Assembly: GCA_030425925.1 (NCBI GenBank)
Contig: JAUHZO010000007.1
Coordinates: 124,001 to 188,000, forward strand
DNA length: 64,000 bases
Reading direction: 5' to 3'
Source: Alphaproteobacteria bacterium
Lineage (GTDB): Bacteria; Pseudomonadota; Alphaproteobacteria; Rhodobacterales; Rhodobacteraceae
Shown here: one piece after another, positions 25,284-35,444 of the stretch
Numbering within the stretch: position 1 is the stretch's first letter
Layout of the letters: each line of letters begins with the position of its first letter
Translations under genes and position numbers: made by a program
The notes under the pieces: generated by a model
What the model saw: only the letters and a program-made list of their open reading frames with translations
What the model was told of the DNA's origin: nothing
Databases searched by the model: none

Positions 25284-27302
25284 ATGTCGGATTTGCGCAA
25301 GATCATCATCGACGGACAGGAAGTGGAAGTGGAGGGCGCGCTGACGCTGATCCAGGCCTGCGAACAGGCCGGGATCGAGGTGCCGCGCTTCTGCTATCAC
25401 GAACGTCTGTCGATCGCGGGCAACTGCCGGATGTGTCTTGTCGAGGTTGTCGGCGGCCCGCCGAAGCCCGCGGCCTCCTGCGCGATGCAGGTGCGCGACG
25501 TGCGCGGCGGCCGCAATGGCGAACTGCCCGAGATCAAGACCAACTCGCCCATGGTCAAGAAGGCCCGCGAGGGCGTGATGGAATTCCTTCTGATCAACCA
25601 TCCGCTGGACTGCCCGATCTGCGACCAGGGCGGCGAATGCGACCTGCAGGACCAGGCGATGGCCTATGGCGTGGATTTCTCGCGCTTCCGCGAGCCCAAG
25701 CGCGCGGTGACCGATCTGGACCTGGGCCCGCTGGTGGAAACCCACATGACGCGCTGCATCTCGTGCACGCGCTGCGTGCGCTTCACCACCGAAGTGGCGG
25801 GCATCACCCAGATGGGCCAGACCGGGCGCGGCGAGGATGCCGAGATCACCTCGTACCTGAACCAGACGCTCGATTCGAACCTGCAGGGCAACATCATCGA
25901 CCTGTGCCCGGTGGGCGCGCTGGTGTCGAAGCCCTATGCCTTTACCGCCCGCCCGTGGGAGTTGACCAAGACCGAAACCATCGACGTGATGGATGCGCTT
26001 GGCTCCAACATCCGGGTCGACACCAAGGGGCGCGAAGTGATGCGCATCCTGCCGCGCAACAATGACGGCGTGAACGAGGAATGGATTTCCGACAAGACGC
26101 GCTTTGTCTGGGACGGGCTGCGCCGCCAGCGGCTGGACAAGCCCTATGTGCGCGAGAACGGCAAGCTGCGGCCCGCGACCTGGGGCGAGGCGCTCACGAA
26201 GGCCGCGGCAGCGGTCGAGAGAGCGACGAGCCTTGCGGGGATCGTGGGCGATCTCGCCCCGGCAGAAGCGGCCTACAGCCTCAAGACCCTGATCGAGGGG
26301 CAGGGCGGCGTTGTGGAATGCCGCACCGACGGGGCAAAGCTGCCGGCGGGCAACCGCTCGGGCTATGTCGGCACGGCGGCGATCGAGGATATCGACGGCG
26401 CTGAGATGATCCTGCTGATCGGCACCAACCCGCGCGACGAGGCGCCGGTGCTGAACGCCCGCATCCGCAAGGCCTGGGCCGCGGGGGCCAAGGTGGCCCG
26501 TATCGGCATACCGGTGGATCTGACCTATGACGTGATCGAACTGGGCACCGGGCGCGAGGCTGTGCGCAAGATGGCCGGGATGGACCACAGCGACAAGCAG
26601 GGCATCCCCGGCGTGATGATCGTCGGCCAGGGCGCGCTGCAGGAGGCCGATGGCGCGGCGCTGCTGGGCACCTGCATGGCCATGGCCGAAGCTGCCGGAT
26701 CCAAGCTGATGATCCTGCACACTGCGGCCTCCCGCGTCGGCGCGATGGATGTCGGAGCCGTGAACGACCGCGGCATGGACGCGGTCTCTGAGGCGGACGT
26801 GATCTACAATCTCGGCGCGGACGAGGTGGAGATCGGCGAAGGGGCCTTTGTCATCTACCAGGGCAGCCATGGCGACCGCGGCGCACACCGTGCCGACATT
26901 ATCCTGCCGGGTGCCGCCTATACCGAGGAACAGGGCCTCTTTGTGAACACCGAAGGCCGCCCGCAACTGGCGTTGCGCGCAGGCTTTGCTCCGGGTGAGG
27001 CCAAGGAGAACTGGGCCATCCTGCGTGCGCTCTCGGCCGAGATCGGCGCAACCCTGCCCTGGGACAGCCTGGCGCAGTTGCGCCAGAACCTGGTGGCCGA
27101 CGTGCCGCATCTGGCGCAGATCGACACGGTGCCGGAAAACGCCTGGCAGCCGGTGGACGCGGGGCCGATGGGCGATGCCGATTTCCGCTATGCCATCGCC
27201 GATTTCTACCTCACCAACCCGATCGCCCGCGCCTCGGCCCTGATGGCCGAACTGTCGCGCAACGCCAAGGCGCGCGCCGCCGCGCCGCTGGCGGCCGAAT
27301 AA
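25284..27302 (+). CDS. nuoG: NADH-quinone oxidoreductase subunit G
   Basis: 672 aa 75-kDa homologue. The N-terminal ferredoxin-like domain binds N1b with Cys in [20 protein letters not shown]. An H-cluster-type region binds N5 ([18 protein letters not shown]). N4 ligands are in [15 protein letters not shown] and [13 protein letters not shown]. The remainder is the molybdopterin-oxidoreductase-like domain with no active-site residues. The length is typical for alphaproteobacteria. A 253-bp gap separates it from the small secreted-protein genes; the start [17 protein letters not shown] is typical. Confidence 0.95.
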   Translation: MSDLRKIIIDGQEVEVEGALTLIQACEQAGIEVPRFCYHERLSIAGNCRMCLVEVVGGPPKPAASCAMQVRDVRGGRNGELPEIKTNSPMVKKAREGVMEFLLINHPLDCPICDQGGECDLQDQAMAYGVDFSRFREPKRAVTDLDLGPLVETHMTRCISCTRCVRFTTEVAGITQMGQTGRGEDAEITSYLNQTLDSNLQGNIIDLCPVGALVSKPYAFTARPWELTKTETIDVMDALGSNIRVDTKGREVMRILPRNNDGVNEEWISDKTRFVWDGLRRQRLDKPYVRENGKLRPATWGEALTKAAAAVERATSLAGIVGDLAPAEAAYSLKTLIEGQGGVVECRTDGAKLPAGNRSGYVGTAAIEDIDGAEMILLIGTNPRDEAPVLNARIRKAWAAGAKVARIGIPVDLTYDVIELGTGREAVRKMAGMDHSDKQGIPGVMIVGQGALQEADGAALLGTCMAMAEAAGSKLMILHTAASRVGAMDVGAVNDRGMDAVSEADVIYNLGADEVEIGEGAFVIYQGSHGDRGAHRADIILPGAAYTEEQGLFVNTEGRPQLALRAGFAPGEAKENWAILRALSAEIGATLPWDSLAQLRQNLVADVPHLAQIDTVPENAWQPVDAGPMGDADFRYAIADFYLTNPIARASALMAELSRNAKARAAAPLAAE

Positions 27303-27305
27303 CGC

Positions 27306-27701
27306 GTGCGGGGCATGGCGCTCATATCCGCGCTGGCACTGGCCAGCGGCCTGTCGGCCTGCACCGATGACGAGGGCCCGGCGGCGCCGTTTGCGCCGGT
27401 CTACGGGGGAATCGAGACCCGGCTTCTGGATGGCGACCTTGTGCAGTTCGACGTGGCCATGCGCGGTGCGCGCGGGCCCGGCGATGTCGAGGATTACGCA
27501 CAATGTGCCGCGGCGCAGTATGCGCTGATCCGCGGCTACGGTTTTGCGCGGCATTTGCGCACGAATGTATACGAAGAGGGTGGCCTCTGGCGCGGAGATG
27601 CGGTTTACACCATCTCGGCGGCGCTGCCCCGCGGGCTCAGGACGATCGACGCCGAGGTTGTCGCCGCCGCCTGCGCCGAAAACGGAATACCGATGGTGTG
27701 A
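27306..27701 (+). CDS. Predicted lipoprotein between nuoG and nuoH
   Basis: 131 aa from GTG 27306 (ATG 27315 is possible and gives [12 protein letters not shown]). A lipobox (GLSA|C) at about residue 19 indicates lipid anchoring. The rest is acidic: [40 protein letters not shown] with two Cys near the middle and the C-terminus. I do not recognise a family, though similar short lipoproteins sit at this place in other Rhodobacteraceae nuo operons. Confidence 0.65.
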   Translation: MRGMALISALALASGLSACTDDEGPAAPFAPVYGGIETRLLDGDLVQFDVAMRGARGPGDVEDYAQCAAAQYALIRGYGFARHLRTNVYEEGGLWRGDAVYTISAALPRGLRTIDAEVVAAACAENGIPMV

Positions 27702-27708
27702 GGACCCG

Positions 27709-28746
27709 ATGGCAGAGTTTCTAACCACCCCTCTGGGCATACTCCTGATCGTCACGGCGCAATGCCTGGCCGTGCTGGGCTTCGTGATGATCAGCCTGCT
27801 GTTCCTCGTCTATGGCGACCGCAAGATCTGGGCCGCGGTCCAGATGCGCCGCGGGCCCAATGTCGTGGGCGTCTCGGGCCTGCTGCAGACGGTGGCGGAC
27901 GCGCTGAAATACGTCGTCAAGGAGGTCGTGATTCCCGCCGGGGCCGACCGCACGGTGTTCATGCTGGCACCGATGACGTCCTTCGTGCTGGCGGTGCTGG
28001 CCTGGGCCGTGATCCCGTTCAACGACACCTGGGTGCTGTCGGACATCAACGTCGCGATCCTCTATGTCTTCGCCATGTCCTCGCTCGAGGTTTATGGCGT
28101 GATCATGGGCGGCTGGGCGTCGAACTCCAAATACCCGTTCCTCGGTTCCCTGCGCTCCGCCGCGCAGATGATTTCCTACGAGGTCTCCATCGGCCTGATC
28201 ATCATCGGGGTGATCCTGTCCACCGGCTCGATGAATTTCGGCGACATCGTGACCGCGCAGGACGGCCGGTTCGGCTTCTTCTCGTGGTACTGGCTGCCAC
28301 ACCTGCCCATGGTGTTCCTGTTCTTCATCTCGGCGCTGGCGGAAACCAACCGCCCGCCCTTCGATCTGCCCGAGGCGGAATCGGAACTGGTAGCGGGCTA
28401 CCAGGTGGAATACTCCTCGACCCCCTTCCTGCTGTTCATGGCGGGCGAATACATCGCCATCTTCCTGATGTGCGCACTGACCTCGCTGCTGTTCTTCGGC
28501 GGCTGGCTGTCGCCCATCCCGGGCCTGCCGGACGGCGCGCTGTGGATGGTGGCGAAGATGGCGTTCTTCTTCTTCCTCTTCGCCATGGTGAAGGCGATCA
28601 CGCCGCGCTACCGCTATGACCAGCTGATGCGCCTGGGCTGGAAGGTGTTCCTGCCGTTCAGCCTGGCCTGGGTGGTGTTTGTCGCCTTCGCCGCCAAGTT
28701 CGAGTGGTTCTGGGGCGGATATGCCCGTTGGGTTACGGGGGGCTGA
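27709..28746 (+). CDS. nuoH: NADH-quinone oxidoreductase subunit H
   Basis: 345 aa, about eight transmembrane helices. Conserved membrane-arm loops: [20 protein letters not shown] near the N-terminus, [26 protein letters not shown] (quinone chamber), and the C-terminal [11 protein letters not shown]. It links the Q-site of the peripheral arm to the membrane arm. ATG 27709 follows the preceding stop by 7 bp and gives [10 protein letters not shown]. Confidence 0.96.
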   Translation: MAEFLTTPLGILLIVTAQCLAVLGFVMISLLFLVYGDRKIWAAVQMRRGPNVVGVSGLLQTVADALKYVVKEVVIPAGADRTVFMLAPMTSFVLAVLAWAVIPFNDTWVLSDINVAILYVFAMSSLEVYGVIMGGWASNSKYPFLGSLRSAAQMISYEVSIGLIIIGVILSTGSMNFGDIVTAQDGRFGFFSWYWLPHLPMVFLFFISALAETNRPPFDLPEAESELVAGYQVEYSSTPFLLFMAGEYIAIFLMCALTSLLFFGGWLSPIPGLPDGALWMVAKMAFFFFLFAMVKAITPRYRYDQLMRLGWKVFLPFSLAWVVFVAFAAKFEWFWGGYARWVTGG

Positions 28747-28882
28747 GGATGTTTCAACCCCGGAAACACAGCGTTTCCCGGCCATTCGGGGCGCGTTCTG
28801 CCCAATGGCCGTCGCAGGTTGGTGTTAACCTTGCTCCGGAATGTGCGCAGGCCGCGCACACGGGCCAAGAGGAGTAAAGGCA

Positions 28883-29170
28883 ATGGCTGACATCAAGACT
28901 GCAATTCTGGACGCACGGTATATCGACATGATCTCGCTGGCGGATTTCATTGTCCGCGACTGCGGGCTGCCGGATGTGGATGCCGACGGCAACTACCTGC
29001 CGCAGGCCACCGACATCGCCGCGTCGGTGTTCCGCTGGGCGGCGGATGCCGGGTCGGACAAGCAGGACGCCCCGGTCGAGGAATATGACGAGAACGGCGA
29101 CCCGATCATGGACGCCGAAGAGGCCGCGCGCCTCGAAGCCGCGCGCAAGGGCAAAGACGGGAGCGACTGA
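28883..29170 (+). CDS. Small acidic protein upstream of nuoI
   Basis: 95 aa, very acidic C-terminus ([20 protein letters not shown]). The start [32 protein letters not shown] is distinctive but I recognise no domain. AGGAG lies 12 nt before ATG 28883. A 136-bp gap precedes it; the stop overlaps the nuoI start (ATGG... with TGATGG). Similar short ORFs occur next to nuoI in other Rhodobacteraceae. Confidence 0.6.
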   Translation: MADIKTAILDARYIDMISLADFIVRDCGLPDVDADGNYLPQATDIAASVFRWAADAGSDKQDAPVEEYDENGDPIMDAEEAARLEAARKGKDGSD

Positions 29171-29664
29171 TGGCAGAAATCGACTATGGCCGCGCCGCGA
29201 AATACTTTCTGCTCGCGGATTTCGTGAAGGGGTTCCAGCTGGGGCTGAAGTATTTCTTTGCCCCCAAGGCGACGCTGAACTACCCGCATGAAAAAGGCCC
29301 GCTCTCGCCCCGGTTCCGGGGCGAGCACGCGCTGCGCCGCTATCCCAACGGCGAAGAGCGCTGCATCGCCTGCAAGCTGTGCGAGGCGATCTGCCCGGCG
29401 CAGGCGATCACCATCGACGCCGAGCCGCGCGACGACGGCTCGCGCCGGACCACGCGTTATGACATCGACATGACGAAATGCATCTATTGCGGATTTTGCC
29501 AGGAGGCGTGCCCGGTGGATGCCATCGTCGAGGGGCCGAATTTCGAGTTCGCCACCGAGACCCGCGAAGAACTGTTCTACGACAAGGAAAAGCTTCTGCA
29601 GAACGGCGAGCGCTGGGAAGCCGAGATCGCCCGCAACCTCGAACTGGACGCGCCCTACCGATGA
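29170..29664 (+). CDS. nuoI: NADH-quinone oxidoreductase subunit I
   Basis: 164 aa. Two [4Fe-4S] motifs: [16 protein letters not shown] and [16 protein letters not shown], which bind N6a and N6b on the way to N2. The N-terminal helix [20 protein letters not shown] is the membrane-surface anchor usual in NuoI. Starts at the preceding stop (TGATGG). Confidence 0.96.
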   Translation: MAEIDYGRAAKYFLLADFVKGFQLGLKYFFAPKATLNYPHEKGPLSPRFRGEHALRRYPNGEERCIACKLCEAICPAQAITIDAEPRDDGSRRTTRYDIDMTKCIYCGFCQEACPVDAIVEGPNFEFATETREELFYDKEKLLQNGERWEAEIARNLELDAPYR

Positions 29665-29867
29665 GCGAGGAGGTCGACAACCTGATCCTGGCCCAGCTTC
29701 GGGAACTGCGCGAGGAAAACGCGCGGTTTCGGGCGGAAACCAAGGAAGACATTGCCGATCTGCGCCGCATGATCGGTGGCCAGGGTGTCATCCTGACCTC
29801 GATCGCCGGGTACATCCATCAGGTTGAAGAACGCGTCGAAACCCTCGAAGGCGGGGACAGCGAATGA
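29661..29867 (+). CDS. Small coiled-coil protein
   Basis: 68 aa: [20 protein letters not shown] at the N-terminus and later [14 protein letters not shown], two helical heptad-like segments around a short hydrophobic middle ([11 protein letters not shown]). Starts within the nuoI stop (ATGA). It resembles short coiled-coil ORFs often found beside small enzymes or toxins but has no assigned function. Confidence 0.55.
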   Translation: MSEEVDNLILAQLRELREENARFRAETKEDIADLRRMIGGQGVILTSIAGYIHQVEERVETLEGGDSE

Positions 29868-30268
29868 CCGCCAAGACGCCCTTCGAACTGATGATGGAAC
29901 AGGCGCAGGAAATGGCGCGAGCCGTCAACCCGGCACTGTCCAGCTTCGATCCCAAGGGGTTCGAAAAGCTCTGGCCCACCATGACGCGCGACGCGATGGA
30001 GATGTGGTTCGGCAAGGGCATCAGCAAGTCCGGGCTGGATGCCAAGACGCGGCTGCTTCTGACGCTGGCGGGGCTGGTGATGCAGGGCGCGCAGGCGCAG
30101 ACGCCGCTGCGGATGACGGTGCGCCACGCGCTGGAGGCGGGCGCCACGCAAGAGGAAATCGCCGAGACCGTGGCGCAGATGACCATGTTCGCCGGCATCC
30201 CCGCCACCACCCGCGCCATGGAGATGGTGCGCGAGGTGCTGGACGACCGAAAGGAGGGGGAGGCATGA
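29864..30268 (+). CDS. Carboxymuconolactone decarboxylase family (AhpD-like) protein
   Basis: 134 aa. The CMD fold is suggested by the helical region LLLTLAGLVMQGAQAQTPLRMTVRHALEAGATQEEIAETVAQMTMFAGIPATTRAMEMV. The pattern matches AhpD-like enzymes, but the Cys pair of the active redox form is missing here (no CxxC), so a simple peroxidase-partner role is unlikely. The start overlaps the preceding stop (ATGA). Function unknown, with two coiled-coil genes on either side. Confidence 0.72.
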   Translation: MTAKTPFELMMEQAQEMARAVNPALSSFDPKGFEKLWPTMTRDAMEMWFGKGISKSGLDAKTRLLLTLAGLVMQGAQAQTPLRMTVRHALEAGATQEEIAETVAQMTMFAGIPATTRAMEMVREVLDDRKEGEA

Positions 30269-30498
30269 ATGATGAACCCGACAACATGACCCTGCGCTGC
30301 CTGCGCAGGCTCGACAAAAACGTCGACCGGCTTACCGATGCCGTCACCGACCTTGCCACGGATGTGCGCGGCCTCAAGACTCACACGGCTGGTTTCATGC
30401 GGTACGAGGTCGCGCAAGACAGTGCGCTTGCCTCGGTCAAGGAACGACTGACGCGCATTGAACGGCGCCTCGACATTGCAGGGGGACAAGATCAATGA
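30265..30498 (+). CDS. Small coiled-coil protein
   Basis: 77 aa. A helical heptad pattern runs throughout: [30 protein letters not shown] and [16 protein letters not shown]. It resembles the upstream 68-aa protein (29661) only in general shape. Starts inside the CMD gene stop (ATGA) and overlaps nuoJ. Function unknown. Confidence 0.6.
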   Translation: MNDEPDNMTLRCLRRLDKNVDRLTDAVTDLATDVRGLKTHTAGFMRYEVAQDSALASVKERLTRIERRLDIAGGQDQ

Positions 30499-31097
30499 CC
30501 GCCTTCGCTTTCTACCTGTTCGCGCTTGGCGCGATTGCCGGTGGCCTGTTCACCGTGGTCAGCCGCAACCCGGTGCATTCGGTGCTCTGGCTGATCCTCG
30601 CCTTCCTGTCCTCGGCCGGGCTTTTCGTGCTGATGGGGGCCGAGTTCGTGGCGATGCTGCTGATCATCGTCTATGTCGGTGCCGTCGCGGTGCTGTTCCT
30701 CTTCGTGGTCATGATGCTGGACATCGACTTTGCAGCGCTGAAGGCCGAGATGGCGCAATACATGCCGCTGGCGCTGCTGATCGGGCTGGTGATCCTGATG
30801 CAGCTGGCCATGGCCTTCGGCGTCTGGGAAGCCTCCGAGATGGCGGCGGGCCAGCTGGGGGCGCCGGCCCCCGCCGACCGGCACAACACCGAAGCGCTGG
30901 GGATGATCCTTTACGACCAGTACTTCCTGCTCTTCCAGCTGGCCGGGCTGATCCTGCTGGTGGCGATGATCGGCGCCATCGTGCTGACCCTGCGCCACCG
31001 TCAGGACGTGAAACGACAGGACGTGCTGGCGCAGATGTACCGCGACCCGGCCAGGGCGATGGAGCTGAAGGACGTCAAGCCGGGGCAGGGGCTGTGA
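30495..31097 (+). CDS. nuoJ: NADH-quinone oxidoreductase subunit J
   Basis: 200 aa with five transmembrane helices: residues about 4-22, 30-50, 54-74, 89-110, 140-162. The highly conserved third helix [21 protein letters not shown] holds the pi-bulge of the membrane arm. The C-terminal tail [14 protein letters not shown] is cytoplasmic. Overlaps the coiled-coil gene start by 4 bp. Confidence 0.95.
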   Translation: MTAFAFYLFALGAIAGGLFTVVSRNPVHSVLWLILAFLSSAGLFVLMGAEFVAMLLIIVYVGAVAVLFLFVVMMLDIDFAALKAEMAQYMPLALLIGLVILMQLAMAFGVWEASEMAAGQLGAPAPADRHNTEALGMILYDQYFLLFQLAGLILLVAMIGAIVLTLRHRQDVKRQDVLAQMYRDPARAMELKDVKPGQGL

Positions 31098-31288
31098 ACG
31101 CGTTCTGGGATCTGCTGCTGTCACCTGCGGGCCTTGCGCTTTATGCCGGGTTCTGGGCGCTGAAACTGACCTTCGGGGCCTGGGTGTTGACGCGGCTGGT
31201 GGCGTTCCTGCCGCTGCGCGCGCAGGCGCGGGCGGAACAGACGCTGATGCGCCTGCGGCTGAAGCGGCGCACGGGCCCTTTGGGCTGA
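31094..31288 (+). CDS. Short membrane protein between nuoJ and nuoK
   Basis: 64 aa from GTG 31094, overlapping the nuoJ stop (GTGA). One transmembrane helix ([26 protein letters not shown]) and a strongly basic C-terminus ([18 protein letters not shown]). No family recognised; it might be a lineage-specific operon ORF. Confidence 0.5.
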   Translation: MNAFWDLLLSPAGLALYAGFWALKLTFGAWVLTRLVAFLPLRAQARAEQTLMRLRLKRRTGPLG

Positions 31289-31290
31289 CC

Positions 31291-31377
31291 GGTTCCGGGC
31301 CCGGCCCGGGACCACACCCCGCACGCCAGGGCGCGGCGGGCCGGACAAACCAAGAGGTCCCGGGTCAGGCCCGGGAC
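31291..31377. repeat. Pair of GC hairpins between the short ORF and nuoK
   Basis: Two palindromes: 31291-31313 (GGTTCCGGG - 5 nt - CCCGGGACC, one G.T pair) and 31357-31377 (GTCCCGGG - 5 nt - CCCGGGAC). The shared core GTCCCGGG...CCCGGGAC resembles a dispersed palindrome of alphaproteobacterial genomes. They may stabilise mRNA ends within the operon. Confidence 0.5.
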
Positions 31378-31424
31378 TGCGACACGACGGACGACAAGCG
31401 GGCGCAAGGCCCCGGGGGACGCGA

Positions 31425-31730
31425 ATGATCGGACTGGAACACTATCTGACAGTGGCCGCGGTGCTGTTTGTGATCGGCATCTTCGGGCTGTTCCTCAACC
31501 GCAAGAACGTGATCATCCTGCTGATGAGCATCGAACTGATGCTCTTGGCGGTGAACATCAACCTTGTCGCCTTCTCGACCCATCTGGGCGATCTGGTGGG
31601 GCAGGTCTTTACGCTTTTCGTGCTGACTGTCGCCGCGGCCGAGGCAGCCATCGGCCTTGCGATCCTCGTCTGCTTCTTCCGCAACCGCGGCACGATCGCG
31701 GTCGAAGACGTCAACGTGATGAAGGGGTAA
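31425..31730 (+). CDS. nuoK: NADH-quinone oxidoreductase subunit K
   Basis: 101 aa with three transmembrane helices. Conserved Glu residues of the proton path are in [15 protein letters not shown] and in [17 protein letters not shown]. It is an antiporter-like (Mrp-type) subunit in the membrane arm. ATG 31425 follows GGGGACGCGA upstream. Only 4 bp separate it from nuoL. Confidence 0.95.
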   Translation: MIGLEHYLTVAAVLFVIGIFGLFLNRKNVIILLMSIELMLLAVNINLVAFSTHLGDLVGQVFTLFVLTVAAAEAAIGLAILVCFFRNRGTIAVEDVNVMKG

Positions 31731-31734
31731 GACG

Positions 31735-33876
31735 ATGGAGAGCATCATCCTTTTCGCGCCGCTTTTCGGCGCGCTCATCGCGGGGTTCGGCTGGCGGTTC
31801 ACCGGCATCCGGGGCGCGCAGTGGATTTCCACCGGGCTGCTTTTTGTCGCCTGCGCGTTCAGCTGGATCGTGTTCTTCCAGCACGGGCCCGAGACGGAAT
31901 ACGTCCAGGTGGCCCGCTGGATCGAAAGCGGCACGCTCAGCACCGACTGGTCGATCCGGCTGGACCGGCTGACCTCGATCATGCTGATCGTGGTCACCAC
32001 CGTGTCGGCGCTCGTGCACCTCTACAGCTTTGGCTACATGGCGCATGACGACAATTTCCGCGAGGGCGAGGAAAGCTATCGCCCGCGCTTTTTCGCCTAT
32101 CTGTCCTTCTTCACCTTCGCGATGCTGATGCTGGTGACCTCGGACAACCTGGTGCAGATGTTCTTTGGCTGGGAGGGGGTGGGCGTCGCGTCCTACCTGC
32201 TGATCGGTTTCTACTACCGCAAGCCAAGCGCCAACGCTGCGGCGATCAAGGCGTTCGTGGTCAACCGCGTGGGGGATTTCGGCTTTGCGCTGGGGATCTT
32301 CGCGCTTTACTTCCTCGTGGACAGCGTACGGTTCGACGACATCTTTGCCGCGGCACCCACGCTGGCCGAAACGCAGCTGACCTTTCTCTGGACAAGCTGG
32401 AACGCGGCGGAACTGGTGGCCTTCCTGCTGTTTGTCGGCGCGATGGGCAAGTCGGCGCAGTTGATCCTGCACACCTGGCTGCCGGACGCGATGGAAGGCC
32501 CGACGCCGGTGTCGGCCCTGATCCACGCCGCCACCATGGTGACGGCGGGCGTGTTCCTTGTCTGCCGCATGTCGCCGGTGATGGAGTTCGCGCCAAACGC
32601 CACCGCCTTCATCACCTTCCTGGGCGCATCGACGGCGTTCTTTGCCGCCACGGTGGGTCTTGTGCAGACCGACATCAAGCGGGTGATCGCCTATTCGACC
32701 TGTTCGCAGCTGGGCTACATGTTCGTCGCCGCAGGGGTCGGGGCCTATGGCGTGGCGATGTTCCACCTGTTTACCCACGCGTTCTTCAAGGCGATGCTCT
32801 TCCTTGGGGCCGGGTCGGTCATCCACGGGATGCACCACGAACAGGACATGATGAACTATGGCGGGCTGCGCAAGAAACTGCCTTACACCTTCCTTGCCAT
32901 GCTGGTGGGCACGCTGGCGATCACCGGGGTGGGCATCCCGTTGACCGGCTGGTTCGGCTTTGCCGGCTTTGCCTCCAAGGACGCGGTGATCGAAAGCGCC
33001 TATGCGGCCGAACCCGGAGGCTTTGCCTTCTGGGCGCTGGTGATCGCGGCGCTGTTCACCAGTTTCTACAGCTGGCGGCTGATGTTCCTGACCTTCTTCG
33101 GCAAGCCGCGCGGCGACAAGCACACGCATGAACACGCGCATGAAAGCCCGATGGTGATGCTGGTGCCGCTGGGCGTGCTGGGTCTGGGTGCGGTGTTTGC
33201 CGGGATGATCTGGTATGGCAGCTTCTTCGGCCATGTGGACAAGGTGGCCAAGTTCTTTGGCCATCCCTATGGCGAAGAACAGGCGGATGGCGAGATTGCG
33301 GTGGTCTGGCCCGCGGGTGTGGCGCATGGCGCAGAACACGGCGGCGACCACACGGACGATCACGGCGAGGCCAAGGACGGCGAGGGCCATGACGACCATC
33401 ACTATGTCTTTGCCGGTCAGCCGGGCGAAGGGGCCATCTATATCGCACCCGACAACACCATCCTTGACGACGCCCACAAGGTGCCGACCTGGGTCAAGCT
33501 GAGCCCGTTTGTCGCCATGCTGATCGGTCTGGGCATCGCGATCTGGTTCTACCTCGTGAACCCGGCATTGCCCGCCAAGCTGGCCGAGAACCAGCGCCCG
33601 CTATACCTGTTCCTCAAGAACAAGTGGTATTTCGACGAGATCTACGACTTCCTCTTTATCCAGCCCGCCAAGGCGCTTGGCCGGATCTTGTGGAAAGGCG
33701 GCGATGAGGCGGTGATCAAGGGCGGCATCAACGGGCTTGCCATGGGCATCGTGCCGTTCTTCACCCGGCTCGCGGGGCGCGCGCAGTCCGGTTACATCTT
33801 CACCTATGCCTTTGCCATGGTGATCGGGATCGCGATCTTCATCACCTGGATGACCATCGCCGGAGGGGCGAACTAA
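31735..33876 (+). CDS. nuoL: NADH-quinone oxidoreductase subunit L, with histidine-rich insertion
   Basis: 713 aa, longer than the about 610-aa E. coli subunit. The family core is intact, with the conserved [44 protein letters not shown] and [20 protein letters not shown]-like motifs (Lys and His positions of the proton channel), and a C-terminal lateral helix. Between about residues 455 and 570 it carries two His-rich tracts: [10 protein letters not shown] (about 463-472) and [14 protein letters not shown]...GHDDHHYVF (about 531-560). Extra residues lie mainly there. Confidence 0.95.
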   Translation: MESIILFAPLFGALIAGFGWRFTGIRGAQWISTGLLFVACAFSWIVFFQHGPETEYVQVARWIESGTLSTDWSIRLDRLTSIMLIVVTTVSALVHLYSFGYMAHDDNFREGEESYRPRFFAYLSFFTFAMLMLVTSDNLVQMFFGWEGVGVASYLLIGFYYRKPSANAAAIKAFVVNRVGDFGFALGIFALYFLVDSVRFDDIFAAAPTLAETQLTFLWTSWNAAELVAFLLFVGAMGKSAQLILHTWLPDAMEGPTPVSALIHAATMVTAGVFLVCRMSPVMEFAPNATAFITFLGASTAFFAATVGLVQTDIKRVIAYSTCSQLGYMFVAAGVGAYGVAMFHLFTHAFFKAMLFLGAGSVIHGMHHEQDMMNYGGLRKKLPYTFLAMLVGTLAITGVGIPLTGWFGFAGFASKDAVIESAYAAEPGGFAFWALVIAALFTSFYSWRLMFLTFFGKPRGDKHTHEHAHESPMVMLVPLGVLGLGAVFAGMIWYGSFFGHVDKVAKFFGHPYGEEQADGEIAVVWPAGVAHGAEHGGDHTDDHGEAKDGEGHDDHHYVFAGQPGEGAIYIAPDNTILDDAHKVPTWVKLSPFVAMLIGLGIAIWFYLVNPALPAKLAENQRPLYLFLKNKWYFDEIYDFLFIQPAKALGRILWKGGDEAVIKGGINGLAMGIVPFFTRLAGRAQSGYIFTYAFAMVIGIAIFITWMTIAGGAN

Positions 33877-35432
33877 TGGGTAACCTGCTTTCCATCGTCA
33901 CTTTCCTGCCCGCGCTGGCGGCGCTGATCCTGGCGCTGTTCCTGCGCGGCGACGACGCGGCGGCCAACCGCAACGCCAAGTGGCTGGCGCTGATCGCGAC
34001 GGGCGCGACCTTTCTGATCTCGCTCTTCATCCTGTTCCAGTTCGATCCCTCGGATACCGGCTTCCAGATGGTCGAGGATCGCGACTGGCTGCTGGGTCTG
34101 AAATACAAGATGGGCGTGGACGGGATCAGCGTGCTGTTTGTCATGCTGACCACCTTCATCATGCCGCTTGTCATCGCCGCCAGTTGGGACGTCAGCCACC
34201 GGGTCAAGGAATACATGATCGCCTTCCTGGTGCTGGAGACGCTGATGCTGGGCGTGTTCATGGCGCTGGATCTTGTGCTGTTCTACCTGTTCTTCGAGGC
34301 GGGCCTGATCCCGATGTTCCTGATCATCGGCATCTGGGGCGGCAAGGACCGGATCTATGCCAGCTTCAAGTTCTTCCTTTACACCTTCCTCGGCTCTGTC
34401 CTGATGCTGGTGGCGATGGTGGCGATGTTTGCCGAAGCGGGCACAACGGATATCGAACAGCTGCTGACGCATAACTTCGCGTCCGAGACGTTCAGCGTGC
34501 TGGGCATCCAGATCATCGGCGGGTTGCAGACGCTGCTTTTCATCGCGTTCTTTGCCAGCTTTGCGGTCAAGATGCCCATGTGGCCGGTCCACACCTGGTT
34601 GCCCGAGGCGCATGTGCAGGCACCGACCGCCGGATCGGTCGTGCTGGCGGCGATCCTATTGAAGATGGGCGGTTACGGCTTCCTGCGCTTCTCGCTGCCG
34701 ATGTTCCCGGTGGGCTCGGACGTGATGGCGAATTTCGTCTTTACCCTGAGCGTGATCGCCATCGTCTATACCAGCCTTGTCGCGCTGGTGCAGGAGGACA
34801 TGAAGAAGCTGATCGCCTATTCGTCGGTCGCCCATATGGGCTATGTGACCATGGGCATCTTCGCCGCCAACCAGCAGGGCGTGGATGGCGCGATTTTCCA
34901 GATGATCAGCCACGGCTTCATCTCGGGCGCGCTGTTTTTGTGCGTGGGCGTGATCTATGACCGGATGCACACGCGCGAGATCGACGCCTATGGCGGGCTG
35001 GTGAACCGGATGCCAGCCTATGCGCTGATCTTCATGCTGTTCACCATGGCCAATGTGGGCTTGCCGGGCACGTCGGGCTTCATCGGGGAATTCCTGACCC
35101 TGATGGGCATTTTCCAGGTCAACACCTGGGTGGCGGCCGGGGCGGCGACGGGTGTGATCCTGTCGGCGGCCTATGCGCTCTGGCTCTATCGCCGCGTGGT
35201 GATGGGGGACCTGATCAAGGAAAGCCTCAAGACCATCAAGGACATGACGGCCCGCGAAAAGGCGATCTTTGCGCCGCTGGTGGTGATGACGATCTGGATG
35301 GGCGTCTACCCGGCCCCGATCCTTGACCGGATCGGCCCGTCGGTCGAGGCGCTGGTGTCGCAATATGATCTGGCGCTGGAAAGCGCCGGCCGCAGCAGCG
35401 ATGTGCGCGTTGCGGCAAGTGCAGAGAATTAA
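33876..35432 (+). CDS. nuoM: NADH-quinone oxidoreductase subunit M
   Basis: 518 aa antiporter-like subunit with about 14 transmembrane helices. Conserved: [60 protein letters not shown]. The Glu in the fifth helix and the Lys residues in helices 7/8 and 12 are the proton-channel positions. Starts at the nuoL stop (TAATG). Confidence 0.96.
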   Translation: MGNLLSIVTFLPALAALILALFLRGDDAAANRNAKWLALIATGATFLISLFILFQFDPSDTGFQMVEDRDWLLGLKYKMGVDGISVLFVMLTTFIMPLVIAASWDVSHRVKEYMIAFLVLETLMLGVFMALDLVLFYLFFEAGLIPMFLIIGIWGGKDRIYASFKFFLYTFLGSVLMLVAMVAMFAEAGTTDIEQLLTHNFASETFSVLGIQIIGGLQTLLFIAFFASFAVKMPMWPVHTWLPEAHVQAPTAGSVVLAAILLKMGGYGFLRFSLPMFPVGSDVMANFVFTLSVIAIVYTSLVALVQEDMKKLIAYSSVAHMGYVTMGIFAANQQGVDGAIFQMISHGFISGALFLCVGVIYDRMHTREIDAYGGLVNRMPAYALIFMLFTMANVGLPGTSGFIGEFLTLMGIFQVNTWVAAGAATGVILSAAYALWLYRRVVMGDLIKESLKTIKDMTAREKAIFAPLVVMTIWMGVYPAPILDRIGPSVEALVSQYDLALESAGRSSDVRVAASAEN

Positions 35433-35444
35433 GGGGGCGGGGCC

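Noticed and set aside
24945-27755. A 936-codon open frame on the minus strand opposite nuoG
   Set aside because: It is antisense to a well-supported complex I gene; long antisense frames are expected in GC-rich DNA. No motif or start supports it.
31711-33477. A 588-codon minus-strand frame opposite nuoL
   Set aside because: It gives a His/Gln-rich translation without domain signal, which reflects the opposite strand of membrane-helix codons.
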